Position numbers and translations under genes: made by a program
Assembly (NCBI RefSeq): GCF_023914155.1
Contig: NZ_JAMWYS010000059.1
Span: 1-41,097, forward strand
Source: Solitalea agri
GTDB lineage: Bacteria; Bacteroidota; Bacteroidia; Sphingobacteriales; Sphingobacteriaceae
DNA: 41,097 bases
Direction: 5' to 3'
Notes under the pieces: generated by a model
Database searches by the model: none
What the model was told of the DNA's origin: nothing
The model's input: only the letters and a program-made list of their open reading frames with translations
Shown here: positions 26,037 through 33,201 of the stretch, one piece after another
Layout: each line of letters starts with the position of its first letter
Position numbering within the stretch: position 1 is the stretch's first letter

Positions 26037-27449
26037 ATGAAGAATAAATATGTTATTCTGTCAACTCTAATGATCGGTACCCTGATGGGTTCACTCGATT
26101 CGAGCATTGTTAATGTTTCCCTTCCTATTATTCGTAAAGATTTTGATTGCCGCATGGACCAGATCCAATGGGTGGTTACGGCATACATGTTAAGCTTTTC
26201 ACTCTTTATGCCCTTAACAAGCTGGCTGAAAGACCGGATTGGCTTTTTCAATTTATACGTTGGCGGATTGGTAGTGTTTACGCTGGCTTCCTTGCTCTGT
26301 GGAATTTCTGCCAACTTAGAAATACTGGTAGCATCAAGAGTATTGCAAGCAATTGGCGGGGGCAGCCTTCCTCCTACTGCCATGGCCATCATGTCGACCG
26401 TGTTTCCGAAAGAAGAACGAGGCAAAGCAATTGGTTGGTGGGGTATGGGATCGGTCGTTGGACCAACTATAGGCCCAACCTTAGGTGGTTTTCTAACTCG
26501 TGAATTTGGCTGGCACAGCATCTTTTTGATCAATTTGCCTATTAGTGTTGTAGCTATCGGAATGTGTTTTTACTCCCTGGGGTTTCTACGGCAGGTTCCT
26601 AAAAAGTATCTCAAATTCGATTTTAAAGGATTTGCAAGTCTAACCGTTTTCCTGTTATTATTGCAATTAGTGCTGGTAAGACTTGAGAACGTCGGTTTAT
26701 TTTCGATAGAAATAATTGGCTTATTCGTCATATTGGTTGCATCATTTATCTATTTTATAAAGGTTGAGAAAAGGGCTGAATCACCAATCATCAACCTGAG
26801 ACTTTTTAAGAACACACGGTTTGTAAGCTGCATCCTGGTTACCATTGCCCGTTCTGCCGCCTTATTCGGTGGTTTGTTTTTGGCGCCCTTCTTACTGCAG
26901 GGACTTTTACGATACAACGAACTGCAATCGGGTTTGATCTTATTTCCGGGTGCTTTAGTTATGGGTTTGCTAATGCCAATTTCGGGCACATTGGCCGACA
27001 AATACGGATCACGGGGATTGACCATATCAGGATTATTAATATTGGCTATTTCCACATTTCAATTTTCAACCTTGGGCATAGGCAGCGTCTTAACATCCAT
27101 TCTTATTGCTGTTTGTTTACGTGGGTTGGGCTTGGGCCTTTTAATCAGTCCGATTTCATCGGCTACTGTAAACTCGGTAAAACTCGAACAGGTTGCTATG
27201 GCCTCCTCTATAAACAGTCTTTTACTACAGGTGGGAGGCTCCTTAGGTATTGCCATGCTCACTTTCACTCATCAAAATGTTTATAACAATAAAATAGCTT
27301 TAGGCTTTTCTACTATGGAGGCTGAACAATTTGCCTTACACCGCGGATTTACTGTTTCATTAATTCTCATTTTACTGGCATTAATTCCGGCTAGTAAAAT
27401 CCCATCAAAAAATATTGTTACTGCTAAAAAAGAGCAAAACAACATTTAG
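26037..27449 (+). CDS. DHA2-type multidrug efflux MFS permease
   Basis: 470 aa from the ATG at 26037. The longer frame opening at 25941 begins inside the preceding terminator stem and adds no family sequence, so it is rejected. The protein has about 14 hydrophobic segments. It starts YVILSTLMIGTLMGSLDSSIVNVSLPII, the DHA2 signature of helix 1 (D-x2-I-V-N-V-x-L-P-x-I), and has the motif C-type segment GWWGMGSVVGPTIGPTLGGFL (helix 5). It is EmrB-like, a proton-driven exporter of lipophilic compounds. No EmrA-type partner is adjacent. A TATCTTTA box (26005-26012) may be the -7 element. Confidence 0.93.
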   Translation: MKNKYVILSTLMIGTLMGSLDSSIVNVSLPIIRKDFDCRMDQIQWVVTAYMLSFSLFMPLTSWLKDRIGFFNLYVGGLVVFTLASLLCGISANLEILVASRVLQAIGGGSLPPTAMAIMSTVFPKEERGKAIGWWGMGSVVGPTIGPTLGGFLTREFGWHSIFLINLPISVVAIGMCFYSLGFLRQVPKKYLKFDFKGFASLTVFLLLLQLVLVRLENVGLFSIEIIGLFVILVASFIYFIKVEKRAESPIINLRLFKNTRFVSCILVTIARSAALFGGLFLAPFLLQGLLRYNELQSGLILFPGALVMGLLMPISGTLADKYGSRGLTISGLLILAISTFQFSTLGIGSVLTSILIAVCLRGLGLGLLISPISSATVNSVKLEQVAMASSINSLLLQVGGSLGIAMLTFTHQNVYNNKIALGFSTMEAEQFALHRGFTVSLILILLALIPASKIPSKNIVTAKKEQNNI

Positions 27450-27499
27450 CCAAAAGGTTTAAGCCGAAATAGTATCTTTATTCACCTATCAATTTCACT

Positions 27500-28153
27500 G
27501 TGCATTTTCATTCATTCATAAAGAACTTATCAAGCCAATTACAACATCCGTTGCCCGGTAAAGAGGCTCATTTGCAAATGGTACCCTTCGTCAGGTTGCC
27601 TGATTATGAGAAGGGATACGACCTGGAAAATGCCCGACAAAGCAGCGTTTTAATCTTATTATACCCAAAAGCAACTTCCATTCTAATACCATTTATCCAA
27701 CGACCGATTTATGACGGTGTTCACAGCGGACAAATTGGCCTTCCCGGAGGAAAAATGGAGTCTTTTGATAGCTCACCAATTGCCACTGCACTACGAGAGG
27801 CTAATGAGGAAATCGGAATTATTGAATCAACTGTTAAAATTATTGGAGCTCTATCTCCTGTTTATGTGCCTCCAAGCCGCTTTTTAATTCATGTAATTGT
27901 GGGTTATCAAGATCATCAACCCGATTTAATAAAAGACGATAAGGAAGTAGACGAAATAGTAACTGTATCGATAGCGGATTTACTGAATGATTTACATTTA
28001 GGACTGGTATCAGTAACCAATTCGCAAGGTTTACAGTTTGAAGCACCTTGCTTTTTGTTGGAGAATAAAACCATTTGGGGAGCAACTGCAATGATTATGA
28101 ACGAATTCCGATGGATTGTAAAAGAAGCTGAAAGATTAACAGGCAATAGCTGA
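27500..28153 (+). CDS. NUDIX CoA pyrophosphatase
   Basis: 217 aa. The CoA-specific motif is complete: RPIYDGVHSGQIGLPGGK, followed by the Nudix box G-G-K-x-E...TALREANEEIGI (about residues 85-110). This matches the NudL/YeaB group, which cleaves coenzyme A and its derivatives to 4'-phosphopantetheine and 3',5'-ADP. The start is GTG at 27500, chosen because the next in-frame ATG (M28) would remove part of the N-terminal helix; a start further in cannot be ruled out. A TATCTTTA box at 27473-27480 may be the -7 promoter element. It is convergent with miaA, with only 7 bases between the stops. Confidence 0.92.
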   Translation: MHFHSFIKNLSSQLQHPLPGKEAHLQMVPFVRLPDYEKGYDLENARQSSVLILLYPKATSILIPFIQRPIYDGVHSGQIGLPGGKMESFDSSPIATALREANEEIGIIESTVKIIGALSPVYVPPSRFLIHVIVGYQDHQPDLIKDDKEVDEIVTVSIADLLNDLHLGLVSVTNSQGLQFEAPCFLLENKTIWGATAMIMNEFRWIVKEAERLTGNS

Positions 28154-28160
28154 GCTTAAA

Positions 28161-29078
28161 CTATTCAGCCCTTACTCCATATTCGGTTGCTAAGAAAGAA
28201 ATAATCTCTTTTACTTCTTCAGGCTTAAACCAATGGGTATTCTTGTCGCGGTTAAACCAGGTGATTTGTCGTTTGGCAAACCTTCGTGTATTTTGTTTAA
28301 TAAGTTCCAATGCACGTTGCAGGTCATGCTTATCCTCAAAATAATCGAATAACTCAGTGTAACCAACTGTTTGTAAAGCATAGATATCTTTATGCTGATG
28401 CATCACTTTCGCTTCTTGAAGTAAACCCGCTTCCACCATTAGATCAACACGATGATTTATGCGTTCGTACAGTTCTTCGCGGGGAAGATTAAGACCAATT
28501 TTTATGATCTCGAATGAACGTTCTTTGCTTTCTTTTTTTCTAAAAGCTGAAAAAGGCTCTCCGGTCATCAAGCAAACCTCCAGAGCACGCATTAAACGCT
28601 GTGGATTGTTTACATCCACCTGCTTAAAATATTCTGGGTCCAATCGTTCAACCTCTGTTTGTAGATAGCTTAAACCCTCGAGTTCATAACGGTCAACAAT
28701 TTGTTGTCGCAGGGTTTCATCAGCTTTAGGCAAGTCATCTAAACCATCACAAAGGGCGTTAATATACAAACCTGAACCACCTACCATGATCAGAGTATCA
28801 TACTTCTGAAATAAATCATCCAATAAGGCAAGGGCTTCTACCTCAAACCTTCCGGCATTTATTTCATCAAAAATAGAATGAGAATTAATAAAGTGATGTT
28901 TAGCTTCTGCCAGTTCAGATTCATCCGGCTTGGCGGTACCTATGCTTATTTCTTTAAAAAACTGACGGGAGTCAGCCGAGAGGATTTCGGTGTTGAAATA
29001 CTTCGCCAGCTCAATGGCTGCGCGTGTTTTACCTACAGCGGTAGGCCCTACAATAACGATAAGTTTCTTATTCTTCAT
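28161..29078 (-). CDS. miaA: tRNA dimethylallyltransferase
   Basis: 305 aa, normal length. It transfers a dimethylallyl group to A37 of tRNAs reading UNN codons. The P-loop is GPTAVGKT (residues 10-17), followed by ADSRQFFKEISIGTAKP (the DSRQ motif), HHFIN and GGSGLYINAL, all diagnostic. The C-terminal KRQITWFNRDKN segment is also typical. It is convergent with the NUDIX gene. Upstream lies the dyad at 29089-29161 and no clear -7 box. Confidence 0.97.
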   Translation of the reverse strand: MKNKKLIVIVGPTAVGKTRAAIELAKYFNTEILSADSRQFFKEISIGTAKPDESELAEAKHHFINSHSIFDEINAGRFEVEALALLDDLFQKYDTLIMVGGSGLYINALCDGLDDLPKADETLRQQIVDRYELEGLSYLQTEVERLDPEYFKQVDVNNPQRLMRALEVCLMTGEPFSAFRKKESKERSFEIIKIGLNLPREELYERINHRVDLMVEAGLLQEAKVMHQHKDIYALQTVGYTELFDYFEDKHDLQRALELIKQNTRRFAKRQITWFNRDKNTHWFKPEEVKEIISFLATEYGVRAE

Positions 29079-29088
29079 AAATGCTCAT

Positions 29089-29161
29089 GGTTCATAGATC
29101 ATAGTTCATAGATTCGATTGTAATACCATTACTATGAACTATGGTCTATTTCCTATGAACT
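29089..29161. repeat. Dyad built of CATAGTTCATAG words
   Basis: GATCATAGTTCATAG (29097-29111) is the near-perfect inverse (14 of 15) of CTATGAACTATGGTC (29132-29146). Both arms continue in further copies of TTCATAG and CTATGAAC. It fills the space between the pRiA4b-like gene stop and the miaA start, both on the minus strand. Word composition resembles the dyads at 3773 and 36030. Confidence 0.65.
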
Positions 29162-29163
29162 AG

Positions 29164-29826
29164 TTAATAATCATCACGTTCGCCATACTCATCATCAGAG
29201 CCACTTCCAAAGCCCAGTTCACCAAACTCATCATCATCCTCGCCTGCTTCTGATTCTTCTTGACTATCTTCATCATCTGATTTTGATGATGTTGTTGATG
29301 AAAAATCTTCTACATCAATACCAAACTCATCTAGTTCTTCCGGTTCTTCAATGTCAAATTCATCTTCCAAAACTTCTAAAGGGTCTTTATTTGCTGCTGC
29401 AGCCACCGCCGAAACGCGGAATTGTTTTGGAACATCACCGGTTGATTTAACACAAACAGGATATTCAACACCAGCTTCGGGCTCTAAAAAGATTTTAGAA
29501 AGCTCAACATGAAAATCGAATGGACGATCAAAATTTGAAATATAATAGAATTTCTGATGTGGATCATCAATGAATTTGCTAAGCTTAAAGTCTTTCATCA
29601 ACTTTATGCCCTGCGAAACTTTACGTTCAGCTGGCATAAACGCTAATTCTTCACCTTTAACCCATTGATCATTACTCACATAAAACGACGAGGGATGCCC
29701 TGCATCAAAATTTATTGATTTATGAATGGCGTAGTGAAAATCTTCGAATGTTTGATTCGATTTAATGTCGATTTCTCTAACCGCGTCGTAATCTTCAAAA
29801 GCAACTCTGAATCGATAGATAGCCAT
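29164..29826 (-). CDS. Plasmid pRiA4b ORF-3-like protein with acidic tail
   Basis: 220 aa. Residues about 1-140 match the pRiA4b ORF-3 fold (MAIYRFRVAFEDYDAVREIDI, FEDFHYAIHKSINFD, SFYVSNDQWVKGEE), first described on plasmids and IS elements but widespread on chromosomes. From about residue 145 the chain is almost entirely Asp, Glu and Ser with a disordered, highly negative character (FDIEEPEELDEFGIDVEDF). No catalytic motif is evident; the function is unknown, and a DNA-mimic or protein-binding role for the tail would be speculation. A TATTTTTG box on the minus strand (plus 29924-29931) is a possible promoter element about 90 bases upstream. Confidence 0.85.
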   Translation of the reverse strand: MAIYRFRVAFEDYDAVREIDIKSNQTFEDFHYAIHKSINFDAGHPSSFYVSNDQWVKGEELAFMPAERKVSQGIKLMKDFKLSKFIDDPHQKFYYISNFDRPFDFHVELSKIFLEPEAGVEYPVCVKSTGDVPKQFRVSAVAAAANKDPLEVLEDEFDIEEPEELDEFGIDVEDFSSTTSSKSDDEDSQEESEAGEDDDEFGELGFGSGSDDEYGERDDY

Positions 29827-30071
29827 TATTATACTGTTTATGAAATTCTATTTGTTTATTAACAGGTTAAATATCCGGCTTTGATCAATTTCTCTGAATG
29901 CTACGCACTACCGGTTTTTTTTGCAAAAATAGGAAACTCACCCGAATCAATGAACAATGCCTTACAAAAAGTACATAAAGTACTGCTAAACAACGGCTTT
30001 TATAAAAACAAGCAGTCCATTTTTTACTTCTTATTAGATAAATTTTCAATCAAATTTTTTTTTCAATCTAA

Positions 30072-30114
30072 TTTGGCGTTTTCATTCTCATTTTTAACTT
30101 TGCAATACAAAGTT
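30072..30114 (+). promoter_or_regulatory. Promoter with overlapping operator, membrane protein/winged-helix unit
   Basis: A textbook Bacteroidota promoter: TTTG (30072-30075), exactly 19 nt, TAACTTTG (30095-30102). A perfect palindrome AACTTTG-CAATA-CAAAGTT (30096-30114) overlaps the -7 box and the expected start site near 30109, only 8 bases before the ATG. Binding here would block RNA polymerase. The same palindrome recurs at 31114-31132. Confidence 0.8.
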
Positions 30115-30122
30115 CTTTTTAA

Positions 30123-30767
30123 ATGGACATAAACGTAAACAAGCACCTTGAATCCTTAACTGAGATCAGGAGCTTAATGGAGAAATCTTCAAAATTTATT
30201 TCGCTAAGTGGTTTATCGGGTATTTTTGCCGGTGGTTATGCTTTATTGGGCGCGGCTGCTGCATTTTGGGCAAATATCCATTATAATCATTTACGAATTC
30301 CGATTAAGGACTTTTCACCAGAGTTTTCGCTTCAAAACAGTTTTTTATTATTCTGCCTGATCGATGCTTTGCTCATTTTGATTTTATCAATAGTGACCGC
30401 CTTTATTTTCTCCAAACAGAAAGCGGCTAAAGCGCAGCAATCTATTTGGGATAAATCGGCGCAACGGTTGGCTATTAACCTTGCCATTCCATTAGCCACT
30501 GGTGGTGTTTTCGCTATTTATTTATTGCTTGATGGTAATTATAAACTGATTGCTCCAAGCATGCTGATTTTTTATGGTTTGGCTCTTTTTAATGCCAGCA
30601 AGTATACCATTGGCGACATCAGGTATTTAGGCTTAACTGAAATCGCACTTGGACTGATCAACCTTTTTGTAACCGGATATGGATTTTGGTTTTGGTGCTT
30701 AGGATTTGGTGTAATGCACATTATTTATGGCTTAGTGATGTACCGCAAATACGATTCGGCAGCCTAA
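30123..30767 (+). CDS. Polytopic membrane protein paired with winged-helix regulator
   Basis: 214 aa. The N-terminal amphipathic segment (about 1-25) is cytosolic. Six hydrophobic stretches follow, at about residues 30-48, 75-95, 117-137, 142-160, 168-184 and 186-206. No transporter or enzyme motif is visible. The gene is first in a unit with the winged-helix regulator, 28 bases apart, and is preceded by a consensus promoter overlapping a palindromic operator. It may sense or affect the membrane state that the regulator responds to; this is inference. A 252-base frame starting at TTG 29881 overlaps it and is considered spurious. Confidence 0.85.
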   Translation: MDINVNKHLESLTEIRSLMEKSSKFISLSGLSGIFAGGYALLGAAAAFWANIHYNHLRIPIKDFSPEFSLQNSFLLFCLIDALLILILSIVTAFIFSKQKAAKAQQSIWDKSAQRLAINLAIPLATGGVFAIYLLLDGNYKLIAPSMLIFYGLALFNASKYTIGDIRYLGLTEIALGLINLFVTGYGFWFWCLGFGVMHIIYGLVMYRKYDSAA

Positions 30768-30795
30768 ACTTAAACGCTTAAATTAATAGAAACCA

Positions 30796-31098
30796 ATGGT
30801 CGTAAATCTGTTTAACAATTTCAACAAAGCCTTTGAAAGCAAGGTCAGATTGGGCATTATGTCGGTTTTAATGGTAAACGAAACCATTGATTTTACAACC
30901 TTAAAAGAACTATTGAATGTAACCGATGGTAATTTGGCCAGCCATTCAAAAGCACTCGAAGAACTTAAATACATTATGATAACTAAACAATTTATTGGTA
31001 AAAAACCGAACACCACCTATTCAGTAACTGATTTAGGTAAAAAGGCTTTTGTCGAACACCTGAACAGCCTTGAGCAATTGCTAAATTCTAACAGATAA
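30796..31098 (+). CDS. Winged-helix transcriptional regulator (HTH_34 type)
   Basis: 100 aa, a single winged-helix domain. Helices 1-3 are in SKVRLGIMSVLMVNETIDFTTLKELLNVTDGNLASHSKALEEL, and the wing is TKQFIGKKPNTTYSVTDLGKKAF. It closely resembles the small ArsR/PadR-like regulators that Bacteroidota place next to creD. It has no metal or cysteine site, so the signal is probably a small molecule or a protein. It follows the membrane protein by 28 bases and precedes the Coq4-like unit by 50 bases. Both units carry the same palindrome, making this protein the best candidate to bind it, including its own promoter (negative autoregulation). Confidence 0.92.
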   Translation: MVVNLFNNFNKAFESKVRLGIMSVLMVNETIDFTTLKELLNVTDGNLASHSKALEELKYIMITKQFIGKKPNTTYSVTDLGKKAFVEHLNSLEQLLNSNR

Positions 31099-31113
31099 TT
31101 TTTTTTGCATAAC

Positions 31114-31132
31114 AACTTTGAAATACAAAGTA
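31114..31132 (+). promoter_or_regulatory. Second copy of the palindromic operator, upstream of Coq4-like gene
   Basis: ACTTTG-AAATA-CAAAGT (31115-31131) is a perfect palindrome differing from the copy at 30096 in the spacer. Its flanks AACTTTG/CAAAGTACTTTTAA also resemble the first copy. The overlapping -7 box is CAACTTTG (one mismatch to TAnnTTTG), and no TTTG is found 19 nt upstream, so this promoter looks weaker. It lies 16 bases before the ATG. Confidence 0.75.
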
Positions 31133-31148
31133 CTTTTAATTTTAAAAA

Positions 31149-31673
31149 ATGAGAAAATTCATCATAATCGGTCTTTATAATCTTAGCAAAAAGCCTTATC
31201 AAGCTCTTTTTAAAAACAATAAGGCCTGGAACATTTCGCCTCAACAATTACTTGACTTTCCGGAAGGATCATTAGGAAATGAATTAGGTTGTTTTCTAAC
31301 GAAAAATGATTTCGAACTACAAGCCAAATTAGAAAATCATGATGTTTTCCATGTTTTATCAGGCATAGGCACTTCAGTGATCGAAGAAATTGCTTTGCAA
31401 TATTACTTGCTTGGAAATGGCAAGAAGAGTATTTATCTAAAATCGGTAATTCTATTAGGGACTTTATTCTACCCCAACCAGTTTTCGCTGTTTTTTAGTA
31501 GATACAAGGAAGGTAGATCGTTCTCCGCTTTTCATAATCTTGACTTCTTCCCGCTTCTTCATTGTCCCATTGCTGAAATTAAAAAACACCTGCCCATTAC
31601 AGCTTTAAAATACACTAACAAAGACAACCTCTTTTCGCCCTTAAAACCTATAGCAATTACTGTTCAACGATAA
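31149..31673 (+). CDS. Coq4-like protein
   Basis: 174 aa. The full Coq4 metal motif HDxxHx11E is present: H64, D65, H68, E80, in the segment HDVFHVLSGIGTSVIEEIAL, with the following glycine-rich stretch. The preceding DFPEGSLGNELGCFL also matches the Coq4 pattern LPxGSxGxxYxxFL. In mitochondria Coq4 works in coenzyme Q synthesis. Bacteroidota generally use menaquinone, so a quinone role here would be on another substrate or a structural one. It is followed by creD 31 bases later and probably cotranscribed with it. The identification of the fold is fairly firm, the function is open. Confidence 0.82.
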   Translation: MRKFIIIGLYNLSKKPYQALFKNNKAWNISPQQLLDFPEGSLGNELGCFLTKNDFELQAKLENHDVFHVLSGIGTSVIEEIALQYYLLGNGKKSIYLKSVILLGTLFYPNQFSLFFSRYKEGRSFSAFHNLDFFPLLHCPIAEIKKHLPITALKYTNKDNLFSPLKPIAITVQR

Positions 31674-31704
31674 GAATTTATTAAATATTAACACACATAG
31701 AATC

Positions 31705-33135
31705 ATGGAAACCTCAGAAACAAAACAACCGGCACCAACCTTTTTCGAGCGTAATGCCATTATTATTAAACTAATGATGGTCGGCTTTATTAGCCTGTTA
31801 TTACTAATCCCTTCGGTAATGATTCAGAACCTTGTTATAGAGCGTTCTGAAAGCAGAGATCATGCAGTAAACGATATCTATTCGAAATGGGGACAGGCGC
31901 AAACCCTAGCCGGGCCAATTCTAAATGTGCCATATCGGACTTTAACCAAAGACGCCAATGGCAAAGAAGAGATCACACTCGATTACCTGCATTTTCTACC
32001 GGAACGACTTGATGTAAAAGGAAATATTAACCCTTCAATCCGATATTATGGAATTTACGAGGCGATCTTGTACAACGGAAAACTTAATTTTTCAGGGAAT
32101 TTTATCACTCCTGATTTGAACGGATTGAAAGTGGTTCCTGAAAGTATCTCATGGAAAGATGCTTTTATATCCATTGACATTAGTGATTTAAGAGGTATAA
32201 AAGAAACCGTTTTGGTAAACCTGAACGATAAGGCATATACGGTAAATCCGGGTATAGAAAGAGGTGGCGTTTTTGATTCGGGCTTAAGCATTCCATTTCC
32301 ATTGGAAGAAGGTGCTCTATTGCAGTCTGGAGTAAAATTTGGCTTTAGTATTAATTTAAATGGAAGCAGTAAATTAAGTTTTTGGCCATTAGGCAAAGAA
32401 ACCAATATTCAACTGAACTCGCCTTGGAGTTCGCCTAGTTTTTCAGGAGCATTTTTACCGGAGAGCCGTGAAGTCACCGAAAAAGGATTTTCGGCAAAAT
32501 GGAAAGTACTGGAGCTAAATAGAAATTTCCCTCAAAAATGGACAGGAGATCTATATAGTTTCCCAAATGCTGAAGAAGAGTTGGATGCCGCCGCCATGAC
32601 CACTGAAACAAGAGAACATAAAGCAAAGAACGCAGTTATAGACAATTATTCATTTGGCGTTGACCTGTTAATGCCTGTTGATTTCTATCAAAAGGTATAT
32701 CGCTCTGCAAAGTACGCGTTAATGTTTATCGGCCTAACCTTTACAGCCTTCTTCTTTATCGAATTAGTAAACAAAAAACGGATTCACCCTGTTCAGTATA
32801 TTTTGGTTGGATTTGCCTTGGTGATCTTTTACACGCTGTTGCTTTCATTTACCGAGCATTTATCATTTGGAATAGCTTATTCAATCGCTTCTGCCGCAAC
32901 TATTTTACTAATCACCTGGTTCTCGGGAACAGTGCTTAAAAGTAGAGGTCTCTCAATTCTCATGGGATCTTTGCTTTCGGCCCTTTATTTATTCCTCTAC
33001 ATTTTATTGCAAATGGAAGATTATGCCTTGTTAATTGGCAGTATCGGTTTATTTGTAATATTAGGATTGGTGATGTTTATTTCGAGAAGGGTGGACTGGT
33101 ATGATTTCAGAAAACCTGAGGTTCAGACTAATTAA
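31705..33135 (+). CDS. creD: Inner membrane protein CreD
   Basis: 476 aa. The N-terminal helix (about residues 23-45) and the segment SRDHAVNDIYSKWGQAQTLAGPILNVPY are the CreD hallmarks. A large periplasmic beta domain (about 50-330) contains FSGxF-type strands and MPVDFYQKVYRSAKYALMFIGLTF, and about five C-terminal helices span roughly 338-465. In E. coli creD belongs to the CreBC regulon and affects envelope properties; no creB or creC is present here, and local control by the winged-helix protein is likely. It ends before a convergent terminator shared with cca. Confidence 0.95.
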   Translation: METSETKQPAPTFFERNAIIIKLMMVGFISLLLLIPSVMIQNLVIERSESRDHAVNDIYSKWGQAQTLAGPILNVPYRTLTKDANGKEEITLDYLHFLPERLDVKGNINPSIRYYGIYEAILYNGKLNFSGNFITPDLNGLKVVPESISWKDAFISIDISDLRGIKETVLVNLNDKAYTVNPGIERGGVFDSGLSIPFPLEEGALLQSGVKFGFSINLNGSSKLSFWPLGKETNIQLNSPWSSPSFSGAFLPESREVTEKGFSAKWKVLELNRNFPQKWTGDLYSFPNAEEELDAAAMTTETREHKAKNAVIDNYSFGVDLLMPVDFYQKVYRSAKYALMFIGLTFTAFFFIELVNKKRIHPVQYILVGFALVIFYTLLLSFTEHLSFGIAYSIASAATILLITWFSGTVLKSRGLSILMGSLLSALYLFLYILLQMEDYALLIGSIGLFVILGLVMFISRRVDWYDFRKPEVQTN

Positions 33136-33152
33136 ACCTTAAAAACATTGTT

Positions 33153-33196
33153 ATTCGGGCAAAGACAATAATCCGTTAAAAGATCTTTGCCCGAAT
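33153..33196. terminator. Convergent terminator between creD and cca
   Basis: ATTCGGGCAAAGA (33153-33165) pairs perfectly (13 bp) with TCTTTGCCCGAAT (33184-33196). Plus-strand tail ATTATTT and minus-strand tail AACAATG are only moderately T-rich. It lies 18 bases after the creD stop and 5 bases beyond the cca stop. Confidence 0.75.
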
Positions 33197-33201
33197 ATTA
33201 T

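Noticed and set aside
29881-30132. 83-aa plus-strand frame starting at TTG before the membrane protein gene
   Set aside because: It covers the consensus promoter and operator of the 30123 unit, overlaps that gene, and has Phe-rich, non-family composition.
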